A stretch of 40,351 nucleotides of DNA from Candidatus Altimarinota bacterium. GTDB taxonomy: Bacteria; Cyanobacteriota; Cyanobacteriia; Cyanobacteriales; Microcystaceae. The notes beneath the pieces were generated by a model. The model saw only the letters and a program-made list of their open reading frames with translations, searched no databases and was not told the DNA's origin. Shown in pieces: positions 1 through 9,107 of this stretch. The position numbers were made by a program, and so were the translations under genes. Each line of letters opens with the position of its first letter. Position 1 is the stretch's first letter. Location of the stretch: contig JAAUUT010000042.1 in assembly GCA_012031035.1 (NCBI GenBank), positions 1 to 40,351 on the forward strand, given 5' to 3'.

Positions 1-50
1 GGTTGTGCTTCTCTTGCCAAATGTTTGAGGATCTGTAATTCTACATCCAT
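1..50 (-). CDS. 5' end of an unidentified gene cut by the window start
   Basis: On the minus strand an ATG at 50..48 follows a good ribosome binding site (GGAGAG, about 7 bases upstream) and opens a frame MDVELQILKHLAREAQ that runs off the window. Sixteen codons are too few to assign a family. The clear Shine-Dalgarno and amphipathic helical start are the only support. It would be transcribed away from the gene at 221. Confidence 0.35.
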   Translation of the reverse strand, partial: MDVELQILKHLAREAQ

Positions 51-220
51 TATGCTCTCCGTCTTGTAGAGATTTATTGTCTTGGTTTCTTCATTTTAAT
101 TCTCGGAGAGTGACAAAAGAGGGTTAGAGCGATCGTTGTTTGCTAAAACTATCAACAATCTTAAATCAATTTGCAATTTATCCCATACGGATAAAAAAGG
201 AAAAGATAAAGATAGAATAA

Positions 221-484
221 ATGTCTATACCGATAGAATCCGATCTAAAAGAAGTATTGGGGCAGATAAATCAAAAGCTGGACAATCTTCAAAAGGGTGT
301 TACCGATCTTAGAATTGAATTGACTGAAGTAAAAGGAGATATCAAAGCTCTTAATGAAAAAGTGGATGGCTTAAGCAAGCGATTAGATGCAACCGAATTT
401 GTCAATCGTGGAATTCTTGTTGGTCTTATCGTTGCAATACTCGGCGGTTTTGCTAAGTTGTTCGGATTGGTAGGAAATCCCTAA
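221..484 (+). CDS. small coiled-coil protein with C-terminal membrane anchor
   Basis: 87 residues. Residues 8-58 form a heptad-rich helix (QKLDNLQKGVTDLRIEL, VDGLSKRLDATE) typical of a parallel coiled coil. Residues 64-83 (GILVGLIVAILGGFAKLFG) form one glycine-rich transmembrane helix, so the protein is probably a tail-anchored oligomer. Small proteins of this build are common in cyanobacteria, often as conserved hypotheticals, and no function can be assigned. The AAGGA at about 197 is rather far from the ATG. The spacer to the C15 peptidase-like gene, which ends head-on at 490, is only 5 bases. Confidence 0.6.
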   Translation: MSIPIESDLKEVLGQINQKLDNLQKGVTDLRIELTEVKGDIKALNEKVDGLSKRLDATEFVNRGILVGLIVAILGGFAKLFGLVGNP

Positions 485-489
485 AACAT

Positions 490-1013
490 TCAAGGCAATC
501 TGTCGATCGCTTGCATCTGTTCGAGAATTAAGCGAAAATCCCCCAAAATTTCAGTAAAGTTAGCCTCATTAATAACAGGAACGTGAACGAAAAGACAATG
601 ACTTTGAGGATGAAATTGTCTGAGATATTTGAGAATTTGATAATACAATCCTTCACAAACGAATTTTCCCGCGTCGTGACTGATGTGAGTAGAAGAAAGT
701 TGAGAAATTAATCGTTCTAGCTTAACAGACGTGTAAATTTGTTCGTTATTCCAAATTGCATTAGATTCTATCCTTAATCGTTCTCGCGACTGGGCCATTC
801 CGCAACAGACAACCACATGAGGTCGTAAAACTTGAATCGTTGCGATCGCTTTTCGCTTGCTAGCGAAACATCGACGGGTAATTGCCGTAAAAACGTCAAA
901 GATGATGATAAAAACGCTTTTTCTTGAATTTTAGCTAACAAATCGTCAGAAGAATTAGAGACTTGATGGGGAAGCCAAGTTTGAAAAGAGGCTAAAAGTA
1001 TTTTTTTGTGCAT
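490..1013 (-). pseudogene. pyroglutamyl-peptidase (C15)-like protein, frameshifted
   Basis: Two overlapping minus-strand frames join into one cyanobacterial peptidase C15-like protein. The N-terminal part (MHKKILLASFQTWLPHQVSN...LRQLPVDVSLASEK) is in one frame. The continuation AIATIQVLRPHVVVCCGMAQ, with the C15 catalytic-Cys type segment VVCCGMA, is in another, and the end carries the HVPVIN segment with a possible catalytic His. Adding one base in the TTTT run at 850-853 (plus strand), directly against a GCGATCGC site, restores a single frame of about 174 residues, near family length. C15 enzymes remove N-terminal pyroglutamate, but cyanobacterial members of this branch are uncharacterised. 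A homopolymer error is likelier than true inactivation. Confidence 0.7.
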
Positions 1014-1092
1014 TTTTCTTTAATTTTTAATTCCCTCTTTTTTTTAGGCAGTAAGGGGGATCTAAAAATGCTCACTACAATAAACCAACAAA

Positions 1093-1140
1093 AAAGCTTA
1101 AAATAATCTGTACTTTTTTATATTATTGTACCTAAGCTTT
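1093..1140. repeat. AT-rich inverted repeat in intergenic space
   Basis: AAAGCTTA (1093-1100) and TAAGCTTT (1133-1140) form outer arms. AATAAT (1102-1107) and ATTATT (1122-1127) form inner arms. The hairpin lies between the start of the C15 peptidase-like gene and the PEP-CTERM remnant. It might be a weak terminator of the lost gene or just AT-rich spacer. Confidence 0.3.
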
Positions 1141-1170
1141 AATTTTATGAGTAAGCTTCCATTACCTTAA

Positions 1171-1341
1171 TTTTATAAAAATAACAACGATCCTATCTAT
1201 TCGGGTTCAATTATTTTCAACACTCGCGAACCAATTCCTCGCGATTCTGCTTCCGTACCAAAACCGTTAACTTGTATGGGTGCGTTGACTGCTTTGGGAT
1301 TTGGGATTGCGCTAAAAAGAAAGCTAGCGCGTAAAAGTTGA
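1171..1341 (+). pseudogene. C-terminal remnant of a PEP-CTERM protein
   Basis: The plus-strand frame ending at the TGA at 1339-1341 reads ASVPKPLTCMGALTALGF followed by GIALKRKLARKS. This has the layout of a PEP-CTERM sorting signal: V-P-x-P motif, hydrophobic helix, Arg/Lys-rich tail. The Glu of PEP is replaced by Lys. No start codon precedes it, because an in-frame TAA lies at 1168-1170. The remainder of the exported protein is missing, so it is a decayed gene end sitting directly upstream of hisH. The intact PEP-CTERM gene at 27112-27813 shows the living version of the signal. Confidence 0.6.
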
Positions 1342-1382
1342 ACGTACAATATAAATAGCCAATTTATTAACACGTGCCCAAA

Positions 1383-2023
1383 ATGGTATCGATCGCAGTA
1401 ATTGACTACGATATGGGAAACCTGCATTCTGCCTGTAAGGGGTTAGAAAAAGCAGGCGCAACCCCCACAGTTACCGATTCTCCTTCATATATCGATCGCG
1501 CGGATGCTTTAGTCTTGCCAGGAGTTGGATCGTTCGATCCCGCCGTACAACACATAAGATCGCGCCATCTCGAAGCACCAATTAAAATGCGATCGCGCGA
1601 GGAAAACCATTTTTAGGCATTTGTCTGGGTCTACAAATTCTCTTTGACGGTTCCGAAGAAGGCACAGAACCAGGATTGGGAATCGTTCCTGGTTCTGTGC
1701 GCCGTTTTCGTTCCGAACCCAATTTGACCATTCCCCACATGGGTTGGAATCGTTTGCAACTTACCCAAAGCGAACATCCCGCTTGGCAAGGTTTACCGCC
1801 AAATCCTTACGTTTATTTCGTCCATTCCTACTACGTCGATCCTATCGATGCCAAAGTACGTGCGGCGACAGTTCAACACGGATCTCAAACCGTCACGGCG
1901 GCGATCGCGCATAATAATCTAGTCGCCGTACAGTTTCACCCAGAAAAATCTTCGGATAATGGGTTGAAAATCCTCTCTAATTTTGTCGCTCAAGTAAAAT
2001 CGAGTTACGCCTTATCGAGTTGA
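1383..2023 (+). pseudogene. hisH: imidazole glycerol phosphate synthase subunit HisH, frameshifted
   Basis: Glutamine amidotransferase subunit of IGP synthase: it releases ammonia from glutamine for HisF in histidine biosynthesis. The start MVSIAVIDYDMGNLHSACKG, the VLPGVGSF segment, the nucleophile-elbow segment GICLGLQILF (about 1615-1645, catalytic Cys) and the C-terminal QFHPEKSS (catalytic His and Glu) are all present but in two frames. One base is missing in ATTAAAA just before the GCGATCGC at 1589-1596. Restoring it gives ...LEAPIKxAIARGKPFLGICLGL. A GTG at 1374 is an alternative start. Since hisH is needed for histidine prototrophy, a sequencing deletion is the best explanation. dprA follows 3 bases after the stop. 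Confidence 0.85.
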
Positions 2024-2026
2024 GCT

Positions 2027-3151
2027 TTGTTAGAAACCGCTTATTGGCTGGCATGGTCGCAAATTTCCGGGATTGGGCCGATATTGCTCAAACGAATCGA
2101 GCAGCATTTCGGAAGCTTAGCAGAGGCGTGGACGGCTTCTTCTAGGTCGCTTGCAGAAGTCGAAGGATTGGGAACGCGATCGATTAACGTTATCGTTGAG
2201 ACGCGATCGCAACTCGATCCCGAAGACCTTTTAGAAAAACACCTACAAAAGAATCCCCATTTCTGGACACCCGCCGATCCCGATTATCCCCGCCTACTCC
2301 TAGAAACCCCCAGTCCTCCCCCGCTTTTGTACTATCGAGGACAAATCGATCTTAGAGAGAATCAAGGCATTGTACCAATTATCGGCATTGTGGGAACGCG
2401 ATCGCCCACCGAACACGGTCGCCGTTGGACGCGGAGAATTAGTACGGCCCTTGCCAAACACGGTTTTGTTGTCGTTTCGGGAATGGCGGCGGGAATCGAT
2501 ACCGAGGCCCATCGCGCTTGTATGGAAGCAGGAGGACGAACCCTTGCCGTGTTAGGAACGGGAGTCGATATCGTCTATCCTTCCAGCAACCGCCAACTCT
2601 ACGAACAGATACAACAGCAAGGATTAATCTTAAGCGAATATCCCGCAGGAACTCAACCGAATAAAAACAATTTTCCCCCGCGCAATCGTATTATTGCAGG
2701 ATTAGCGAGGGCAGTTTTGATTATGGAAGCGCCAGAAAAATCCGGTGCTTTGATTACTGCGCGATATGCCAACGAATTTTGTCGCGATGTCTATACTCTC
2801 CCCAATTCACCCGATGTCGAACAAGCGCGGGGATGTTTGCGATTAATCCATCATGGCGCTGAGATAATTATCCGAGAAGATGAATTATTAGAAATGCTTG
2901 GCGCAATCCCAAACCTCGATACGGGAAAGCAACTATCGCTGTTTGAGTCAACAGCAGTGAAACCTACACCAGAATTAACGCCTCAATTAGCCAAAGTATT
3001 AGACGCGATCGCATCTCAACCAACACCATTCGATCTCATTGTACAAACAACGGGTTTCTCGGCGGGAGAACTTTCGGGTTTTCTGTTGCAACTGGAGTTG
3101 TTAGAACTAATCTCCCAATTGCCAGGAATGCGCTATCAAAGAATCGGTTAA
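2027..3151 (+). CDS. dprA: DNA-processing protein DprA (Smf)
   Basis: DprA binds incoming single-stranded DNA in natural transformation and loads RecA. The 374 residues show an N-terminal helix-hairpin-helix/SAM-like part (SQISGIGPILLKRIEQHFGS). The Rossmann-like DprA core follows (about 105-300) with GIVGTRSPTEHGRRW, VVVSGMAAGIDTEAHRA, LGTGVDIVYP, FPPRNRIIAGL and SGALITARYA. The C-terminal winged helix is at about 320-374. Length and motifs are normal. The start is a TTG 3 bases after the hisH stop; the encoded sequence LETAYWLAWSQ matches the usual family N-terminus. Together with the comFB-like gene at 21.5 kb it points to a transformable lineage, although ComFB itself is now tied to cyclic dinucleotide signalling. 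Confidence 0.95.
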   Translation: MLETAYWLAWSQISGIGPILLKRIEQHFGSLAEAWTASSRSLAEVEGLGTRSINVIVETRSQLDPEDLLEKHLQKNPHFWTPADPDYPRLLLETPSPPPLLYYRGQIDLRENQGIVPIIGIVGTRSPTEHGRRWTRRISTALAKHGFVVVSGMAAGIDTEAHRACMEAGGRTLAVLGTGVDIVYPSSNRQLYEQIQQQGLILSEYPAGTQPNKNNFPPRNRIIAGLARAVLIMEAPEKSGALITARYANEFCRDVYTLPNSPDVEQARGCLRLIHHGAEIIIREDELLEMLGAIPNLDTGKQLSLFESTAVKPTPELTPQLAKVLDAIASQPTPFDLIVQTTGFSAGELSGFLLQLELLELISQLPGMRYQRIG

Positions 3152-3173
3152 GGGTAAGTACAACATACCTGCA

Positions 3174-4914
3174 CTAAGCAAATGCGTCAAGCTCGGCAAC
3201 GTAATCCTGGACGGGCATCCACTGCCAGTTAGCATCTCCATCTAACTTGAGAACGTATTCGTGATATTGAAGCAAGCTAGCACGGTGTCCCACGCTGACA
3301 AACGTTGTTTGCCCTGCCTTAAGCAGTTGATAGAGGCGTTTTTCGTTGGCAAGATCCAAGGCGCTAGTGGCTTCGTCTAAAATAGCATAGGGAGGCTTAG
3401 TTAAGAGGAGTCGAGCAAATGCTAGCCGCTGTTGCTCGCCCAAAGAGAGTACGTTTGCCCAATCGAGTTCTGCATCAAAACCTTCAACTCGTTCTGGCAA
3501 GTCTGCTAAATTGACCTGTTCGAGTACCTGACGCATTCTTTCTTCGCTAATATTGCCGTCAATTTTGGGGTAGAGCAACTGACTGCGCAGAGAACCCAAA
3601 ACCATATAGGGACGTTGGGGCAAAAACATCATTTGAGTGAGATGAGGGCGGATAATCTGACCCGTACCCGCATTCCATAATCCTGCGATCGCGCGTAAAA
3701 TAGAACTCTTACCGCTACCGCTATGTCCTACGATAACTAACCCTTCTCCTGACTGTACCATCGCTGAGAGATCGCGAACAAGAGTGCGTTGATAGTTGGG
3801 GGTCAGTAGGGTAACATTTCGCCAAGCTAGCTGAGAGTCTTCTGTTACATCAATGGTTGTCATCCCTGACGGTTTGAGTAAGGGTGCTTTTAAGACATCG
3901 GCAAGGCTATCGAGACGGTTGACTCCTGCCGCGAAAGCCGTCAATCTTTCAAACTGGTCTACAATAACGGACAATGCCCAAAATTTGCCGAAACGCGATC
4001 GCGGCTTGGGTAATCGCTCCAAATTCGGTGTTGCCTGCAAAGTAGATGGGCACGACTACTAGATAGGGTAGTGCATAAACAAAGTAATTGTAGCTCGTAG
4101 TAAAAAAACCGAGATTTCGCTGCCAGTCAATCAACAGATCGAAGTTGCGGATTGCTGCGAGAAAACGCTGTCCGATTTGAGCCGCTTCCTGTTCTTCGCC
4201 CTGGTAAAAAGCGATGCTCTCGGCATTATCTCGAATATGAATCAGACCGTAGCGAAAGTCTGCTTCTTTTTTTAACTGGTCGAAGTTAATGCTAATTAAT
4301 CGTTGACCGATCCAAGCAGTAATAATCGTCCCGACAATTGCATAGGCGATTAAAGCAAAGGATAAAGAAACTGAAATTGATAACAAAACGCCAGTAAAAG
4401 AAATTAGCGTGACAACTGAGGTGAGGAGCAACAGTAAAAAAGACAAACTGGTTTGGGTAAATGCTCTGATGTCTTCAGAAATTCGTTGGTCTGGGTTATC
4501 AAGTTTTTCGTTAGTCTCGATCTGATAATAAGCGCGATTTTGCAAATAGTTATCGAGAAAACGATTGGTTAGCCACTCTCGCCAGTACAATCCCAGCTTG
4601 TCTCGCAGATAAGCAAACATGACAACAATGGGCGTACCAATGACTAACAAGCCAGCATAAACAAAAATTAATCTCCAAAAGGTTGATGTCTCTCCAGTTT
4701 GAGGAAAATTTGCCAGCGATGTATCTATTCCTCGAAATATAAAGCTAATGCTGACGTTGATGACATTGACGGCTAATGCTAGCAAGAGCAATAAAACAAG
4801 CAATCCTCTCGCTTTCCATTTTTGCTCCGAAAACCAATAGGGTTTGGCTATCGCCCAAAATTTTCCCCATAGTTGACGGTCAAATCGATTGAGCCTATTT
4901 GTAGTCGCGTTCAT
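3174..4914 (-). pseudogene. ABC transporter with fused membrane and ATPase domains (COG4178 type), frameshifted
   Basis: The first frame (4914 to about 3976) gives an ABC_membrane_2-type domain with about six hydrophobic segments. The second frame gives the nucleotide-binding domain: Walker A GHSGSGKSS, signature LSLGEQQRLAFARLL (LSLGE in place of LSGGQ), Walker B YAILDEATSAL, H-loop SVGHR. The frames meet inside ...FRQILG / ALSVIVDQFERLTAFAAGVN, so one G is missing near 3976-3979. Repaired length is about 580 residues, usual for this family (SbmA/BacA-related and ABCD-like half transporters). Substrates are unknown in cyanobacteria; relatives move peptides, cobalamin or acyl chains. The gene stands alone on the minus strand, tail to tail with dprA. 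Confidence 0.85.
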
Positions 4915-5055
4915 TATTATGACAACTAAAGGACACTAGCCATATTTTAAAAGTTTTAACTTCTGCTTAACTGATATCCCTAATTGATAAGAGATTCAGG
5001 CATTATAGGTTTCTAGTAAGTTACAATTCAAGCAGGGTAAGCTTTTTACTAAATC

Positions 5056-5796
5056 ATGCTCGAATCTTTATCAACTCAACTTTACCAACTCGAACAATTT
5101 GCCGATCGCCTAGTTTCCTCGCAACTCACCCATCTTAGCGCGGTTAGTCTTATCATTATTTTTTTGGCAGGATTGCTGACGAGTTTGACTCCTTGTATGC
5201 TGTCGATGCTGCCGATTACCATCGGCTATATTGGCGGTTATGAGACAAAGGGAAGATGGCAAGCTGCTATTCAATCCTCTTGGTTTTCGTTGGGGTTAGC
5301 GACAACGCTGGCAGCATTGGGGATTGTTGCTGCTTCTTTGGGAAAAATTTACGGACAACTTGGCGTTGGATTGCCGATTTTTGTCAGCGCGATCGCGATT
5401 ATCATGGGGCTAAACTTATTAGAAGTTTTACCGTTGCGTTTTCCTTCTCTGGGTTCTACTGATTGGATTACAGATAACTTTCCGCCTGGATTACGTTCTT
5501 ATTTGCTAGGGTTAACTTTTGGTTTAATAGCTTCTCCTTGTAGCACTCCAGTTTTAGCGACTTTACTCGCTTGGGTCGCCTCAACTCAAGATTTAGTGTT
5601 AGGAGGTGGATTGTTACTTGCCTATACTGGAGGATACGTAACCCCTTTGATAATAGCAGGAACTTTTACGGCTTCTATAAAAAAGTTATTAGAAGTGCGT
5701 CGCTGGTCGGGTTGGATTAATATTACCAGTGGCGTTTTATTAATAGGATTTGGGGTATTTTCCTTACTGTCGAGGCTTCCAGGAGGAAGTTTTTAG
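5056..5796 (+). CDS. ccdA: cytochrome c biogenesis membrane protein CcdA
   Basis: CcdA passes electrons across the membrane to keep apocytochrome c heme-binding cysteines reduced. The 246 residues contain six hydrophobic helices. The two hallmark motifs carry the redox cysteines: TSLTPCMLSMLPI in the first helix (about residues 41-53) and IASPCSTPVLATLLAW in the fourth. Length is typical for cyanobacterial CcdA. It lies upstream of ccs1 on the same strand, separated by a 173-base spacer holding a palindromic repeat. The two products work together in System II cytochrome c maturation, supplying cytochrome f and c6/c550. Confidence 0.93.
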   Translation: MLESLSTQLYQLEQFADRLVSSQLTHLSAVSLIIIFLAGLLTSLTPCMLSMLPITIGYIGGYETKGRWQAAIQSSWFSLGLATTLAALGIVAASLGKIYGQLGVGLPIFVSAIAIIMGLNLLEVLPLRFPSLGSTDWITDNFPPGLRSYLLGLTFGLIASPCSTPVLATLLAWVASTQDLVLGGGLLLAYTGGYVTPLIIAGTFTASIKKLLEVRRWSGWINITSGVLLIGFGVFSLLSRLPGGSF

Positions 5797-5843
5797 AAGA
5801 TGTTTTATAAGTATATAAAAATATTCTCTCTCTCGTAGGTTTT

Positions 5844-5918
5844 GTAGGTTGGGTTGAGGAACAAAACCCAAAAAAGATTGCATTTATTGGGTTTCGCCAC
5901 CGCTAAATATCAACCTAC
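5844..5918. repeat. dispersed palindromic repeat (GTAGGTTG...CAACCTAC)
   Basis: Nested inverted repeat between ccdA and ccs1. The outer arms are GTAGGTTG (5844-5851) and CAACCTAC (5911-5918); the inner arms are AAACCCAA (5864-5871) and TTGGGTTT (5887-5894). A partial GTAGGTTTT precedes it at 5835. This sequence type (TAGGTTGGGTTGAGGAAC...) recurs in many cyanobacterial genomes. A decayed relative (GTTGGGTTTCGTGCTTTAACC) may be present near 20593. It could modulate ccs1 expression within the operon, but nothing here proves that. Confidence 0.7.
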
Positions 5919-5969
5919 GATTAGTCAACCAGGTTTTCGCTCGTTATTAAATTTAAACTTTAAAATCAA

Positions 5970-7345
5970 ATGGCAGTTTCTAATTCATCGAATCAAACTG
6001 AGTTATTACCTTCATCTCAATTAGGTTTTCGCTATCTTATTAAAATAGTTGCCGATCTGCGCTTAGCTATTGTTCTATTATTACTTATTGCTATTTTTAG
6101 CATTAGTGGAACAGTAATAGAACAAGGACAATCGCTACAATTTTATCAAGATAATTATCCAGAAAATCCAGCTTTATTTGGCTTTATTACTTGGAAATTT
6201 ATTCTAGTTTTAGGGTTCAATCATGTTTATAGCACTTGGTGGTTTTTATCGCTCTTAATTTTATTTGGAACGAGTTTAATCGCCTGTACCTTTACTCGTC
6301 AACTTCCGGCTTTAAAAGTGGCTCGACGTTGGAAATACTATCAACAATCTCGACAGTTTCAAAAACTAGCTTTGAGTGCAGAACTCAATACTGGATCTCT
6401 AAATTCTCTGTTTCCTTCGCTTGAAAAACGCGGTTATAAAGTTTTTCAAGAAGATAATACTTTATATGCTCGCAAAGGACTTATTGGAAAAATTGGACCG
6501 ATTATCGTTCACATTGGAATTATTGTTATCTTACTAGGGGGAATTTGGGGAACGTTTACCGGGTTTCTCGCTCAAGAAATGGTTCCTAGTGGAGAGACAT
6601 TTCAAGTTAAAAATATTTTTGAAGCTGGGCCGCTAGCAACGTCGCAAGTTCCCAAAGATTGGGGCGTTCGAGTTAATCGTTTTGGATTGATTACACGGCT
6701 AATGGCGATATCGATCAGTTTTATTCCGATCTTTCTGTCGTCAACAAAGTAGGAGAAGAATTAGATCGTAAAACAATTTATGTTAACGAACCTTTACGCT
6801 ATCAAGGCGTAACTTTCTATCAAACAGATTGGGGCATTGCTGCTGTGAGAGTCCAGATAAATAATAGTCCCATTTTTCAATTGCCAATGGCACAATTAGA
6901 TACTAATGGAAAAGGTCGTCTTTGGGGAACTTGGATTCCGACTAAAACCGATTTAAGTGCAGGAGTTTCCTTAGTTGCACGAGATTTGCAAGGGACGATG
7001 GTAGTTTATGATGCTAAAGGAACCCTTGTCAGTGCCGTTCGTTCTGGAATGACAATTCCTATCAATGGAGTAAATCTAAAAATTCTCGAACTCGTTGGTA
7101 GTACGGGTTTGCAAATAAAAGCAGATCCAGGCGTACCTATTGTATATACGGGATTTGCTTTGTTGATGGCGGGAGTGGTAATGAGTTATGTCTCGCATTC
7201 TCAGATTTGGGCGTTGCAAGAAGGCGATCGCTTCTATATTGGTGGTAAAACTAATCGCGCGCAAGTCGCTTTCGAGCGAGAATTGATCGATGTATTAGAA
7301 GAATTAGAAGCCGCAAAATCAACAAAAGTTGTAGAAGCTGTTTGA
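5970..7345 (+). pseudogene. ccs1: cytochrome c biogenesis protein Ccs1 (ResB family), frameshifted
   Basis: Ccs1/ResB is the heme-ligation partner of CcsA in System II cytochrome c assembly. The first frame holds three transmembrane helices ([56 protein letters not shown]) and the start of the lumenal domain up to VRVNRF. The second holds the rest of the lumenal domain ([19 protein letters not shown]) and the last helix ([20 protein letters not shown]). One T is missing in the TTTT run at 6680-6683. Adding it reads [20 protein letters not shown] and gives about 459 residues, normal for the family. The gene is needed for photosynthetic cytochromes, so an intact gene in the organism is expected. 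Confidence 0.88.
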
Positions 7346-7408
7346 AAATTGCTAGTAGAGGTGCAATATATCGAATCTTTACGGTAGCTCAAAATAAAAA
7401 AAATAGTC

Positions 7409-7828
7409 GTGTTAATTGAGTTAGCTGAGTCGGATTTGCAAATTCTGAACTGTTTCGCTGTAATATCCCAGTTGCGTCCGCATCTCGAACGAGTCAGTTT
7501 TGTAGCGCGAGTCCGCCATCAAATGGAAATGGGATATCAGCTTGCATTTCTAGAAACTGACAACAGGACTTTTGCTGTAGCTGGTTTTCGGATATCTGAA
7601 TGTTTAGCTTGGGGGAAGTTTTTGTATGTTGACGATTTAATTGTAGACGAGGTGGCGCGATCGCGCGGCTGGGGTCATCATCTCTTCCAATGGCTGATAG
7701 AATACGCAAAACACCATCAATGCGAACAACTTCACCTCGATTCAGGCGTTCAACGATTCGATGCGCATAGGTTTTATTTTCAGCAGCGCATGAGTATTAC
7801 GAGTCACCATTTTGCTATGAAATTATAA
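7409..7828 (+). CDS. GNAT-family N-acetyltransferase
   Basis: 139 residues with the GNAT fold order: beta strands around GYQLAFLETDNRTFAVAGFR, then YVDDLIVDEVARSRGWGHHL, which is motif A with the acetyl-CoA pyrophosphate loop R/Q-x-x-G-x-G/A read here as SRGWGHH. The helix FQWLIEYAKHHQCEQLHLDSG and the terminal HRFYFQQRM (conserved Tyr of GNATs) follow. Substrate unknown. The start is a GTG at 7409. The stop lies 3 bases before the Rep ATG, so the two may be cotranscribed. Confidence 0.8.
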   Translation: MLIELAESDLQILNCFAVISQLRPHLERVSFVARVRHQMEMGYQLAFLETDNRTFAVAGFRISECLAWGKFLYVDDLIVDEVARSRGWGHHLFQWLIEYAKHHQCEQLHLDSGVQRFDAHRFYFQQRMSITSHHFAMKL

Positions 7829-7831
7829 ACG

Positions 7832-8722
7832 ATGAATTTATGTGAGTTTTGCGATCGCGATAAGATTTGGGAAAAGCATAAGGCGAATAGCGATCGCATT
7901 GCCCAGTACTATGCTAATAGTCAGTTTGAAGACTATTGTCAGCGAATAATAGATTGTGGAAATTTTTTGAAATTTGAAGTTGTCAGTGGTGAAATTAAGC
8001 TATTAAATGCTAAATTTTGCCGAATCCGTTATTGTCCTGTTTGTCAGTGGCGACGCTCTTTGCAATGGAAAGCTAGAGCGTATAAAACAATTCCTACCGT
8101 TGTAAATGACTTTCCTAGAGATCGCTGGTTATTTCTGACACTAACGGTAAAAAATTGCCCAGTCAAGTGTCTGCGCAAAACTTTGAATGAAATGCACCTA
8201 TCTTTTAAACGCCTTACCAAGCTCAAAGAATGGCGTGCGAGAGGCTGGATTAAGTCTACAGAGGTCACTTTAGGACATGATGGTCTGGCTCATCCTCATT
8301 TTCACTGTTTGCTCATGGTTCCTGCTTCCTATTTTTCAGGTTCATATTATTTATCTCATGCAAAATGGGTACAGTTATGGCAGCGATCGCTTAAAATAGA
8401 CTATCTTCCAGTAGTCGATCTCAAAGCTATTAAGAAAGCAGATAATCCTACTGTTCTAATTCCTGAAATTCTTAAGTATCAAACCAAAGTAAAAGACCTA
8501 ATAAGCGATCGCGAATGGTTGATAGAATTGACCAGACAGTTACATAAAACTAGATCGATTGCTATTGGTGGTGTTTTAAAAAGCTATTTGCGACAGTTGG
8601 AAGAGCAATTCGAGGAACTACCAGAAGAAGATGAGATAGAAAATTGCGATCGCGAGACAATTTATTTCAGCTGGAATCCTCATCAAAAAATCTATCAAAA
8701 ATCTGACAATCTTGATTACTAA
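7832..8722 (+). CDS. rolling-circle replication initiator (Rep_1-like), chromosomal
   Basis: 296 residues resembling plasmid Rep proteins of the pUB110/pC194 class (HUH endonucleases). Seen in order: a possible zinc site C4/C7 and C63/C68/C71 (FCRIRYCPVC), motif 1 FLTLTVKN (residues 101-108), motif 2 HPHFH (154-158, metal-binding HUH), and motif 3 with the likely nicking tyrosine Y216 in EILKYQTKVKDL. All catalytic motifs are intact, so this is not an obvious relic. Integrated Reps of this kind are widespread in cyanobacterial chromosomes and may act as rolling-circle mobile elements. No double-strand origin was recognised next to it. An ATG at 7841 is an alternative start. Confidence 0.82.
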   Translation: MNLCEFCDRDKIWEKHKANSDRIAQYYANSQFEDYCQRIIDCGNFLKFEVVSGEIKLLNAKFCRIRYCPVCQWRRSLQWKARAYKTIPTVVNDFPRDRWLFLTLTVKNCPVKCLRKTLNEMHLSFKRLTKLKEWRARGWIKSTEVTLGHDGLAHPHFHCLLMVPASYFSGSYYLSHAKWVQLWQRSLKIDYLPVVDLKAIKKADNPTVLIPEILKYQTKVKDLISDREWLIELTRQLHKTRSIAIGGVLKSYLRQLEEQFEELPEEDEIENCDRETIYFSWNPHQKIYQKSDNLDY

Positions 8723-8728
8723 GGAATA

Positions 8729-8911
8729 ATGGTTGGTAATCTCATCACCACTAAAAACGGCGCGAAGCCGCATTCGCCACCTTGGTTGCATCAAAGTAAC
8801 AACGAGTGGAAACGTTACCAATTTTTATCATTAGCGCGTAGCGCTCATAAGCTTGATTCACACAGCAAAGCCGCTAGGATAATTCACCTAACGGCTCGTA
8901 AATTGTTATGA
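8729..8911 (+). CDS. small basic protein downstream of Rep
   Basis: 60 residues beginning 6 bases after the Rep stop with an AAGGA ribosome site overlapping the junction. The sequence contains NNEWKRYQFLSLARSAHKLD and SKAARIIHLTARKL, two short basic helices. Coupling to Rep suggests an accessory or copy-control role, which is inference. Part of the frame runs through small palindromic repeats (GGCGCGAAGCC near 8759, AGCGCGTAGCGCT near 8833), so it could be spurious. Confidence 0.4.
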   Translation: MVGNLITTKNGAKPHSPPWLHQSNNEWKRYQFLSLARSAHKLDSHSKAARIIHLTARKLL

Positions 8912-9107
8912 CAATGAACTAGCGATTAAGCTTGATAGAAAGCTGAACAGAAATAGGCATCCAGAACAGCTTAAATTGACACGTAAACTCGAATTTGACT
9001 TCAGCCTTCATGGAACTTAGCTCCTTTACTTGAAACCAGCCCAAATAAAAGGCGAATAAAAAAAGTACGCTCAAAGGTCAAAGTTTTTAGCTAAATAAAA
9101 CAGACAA

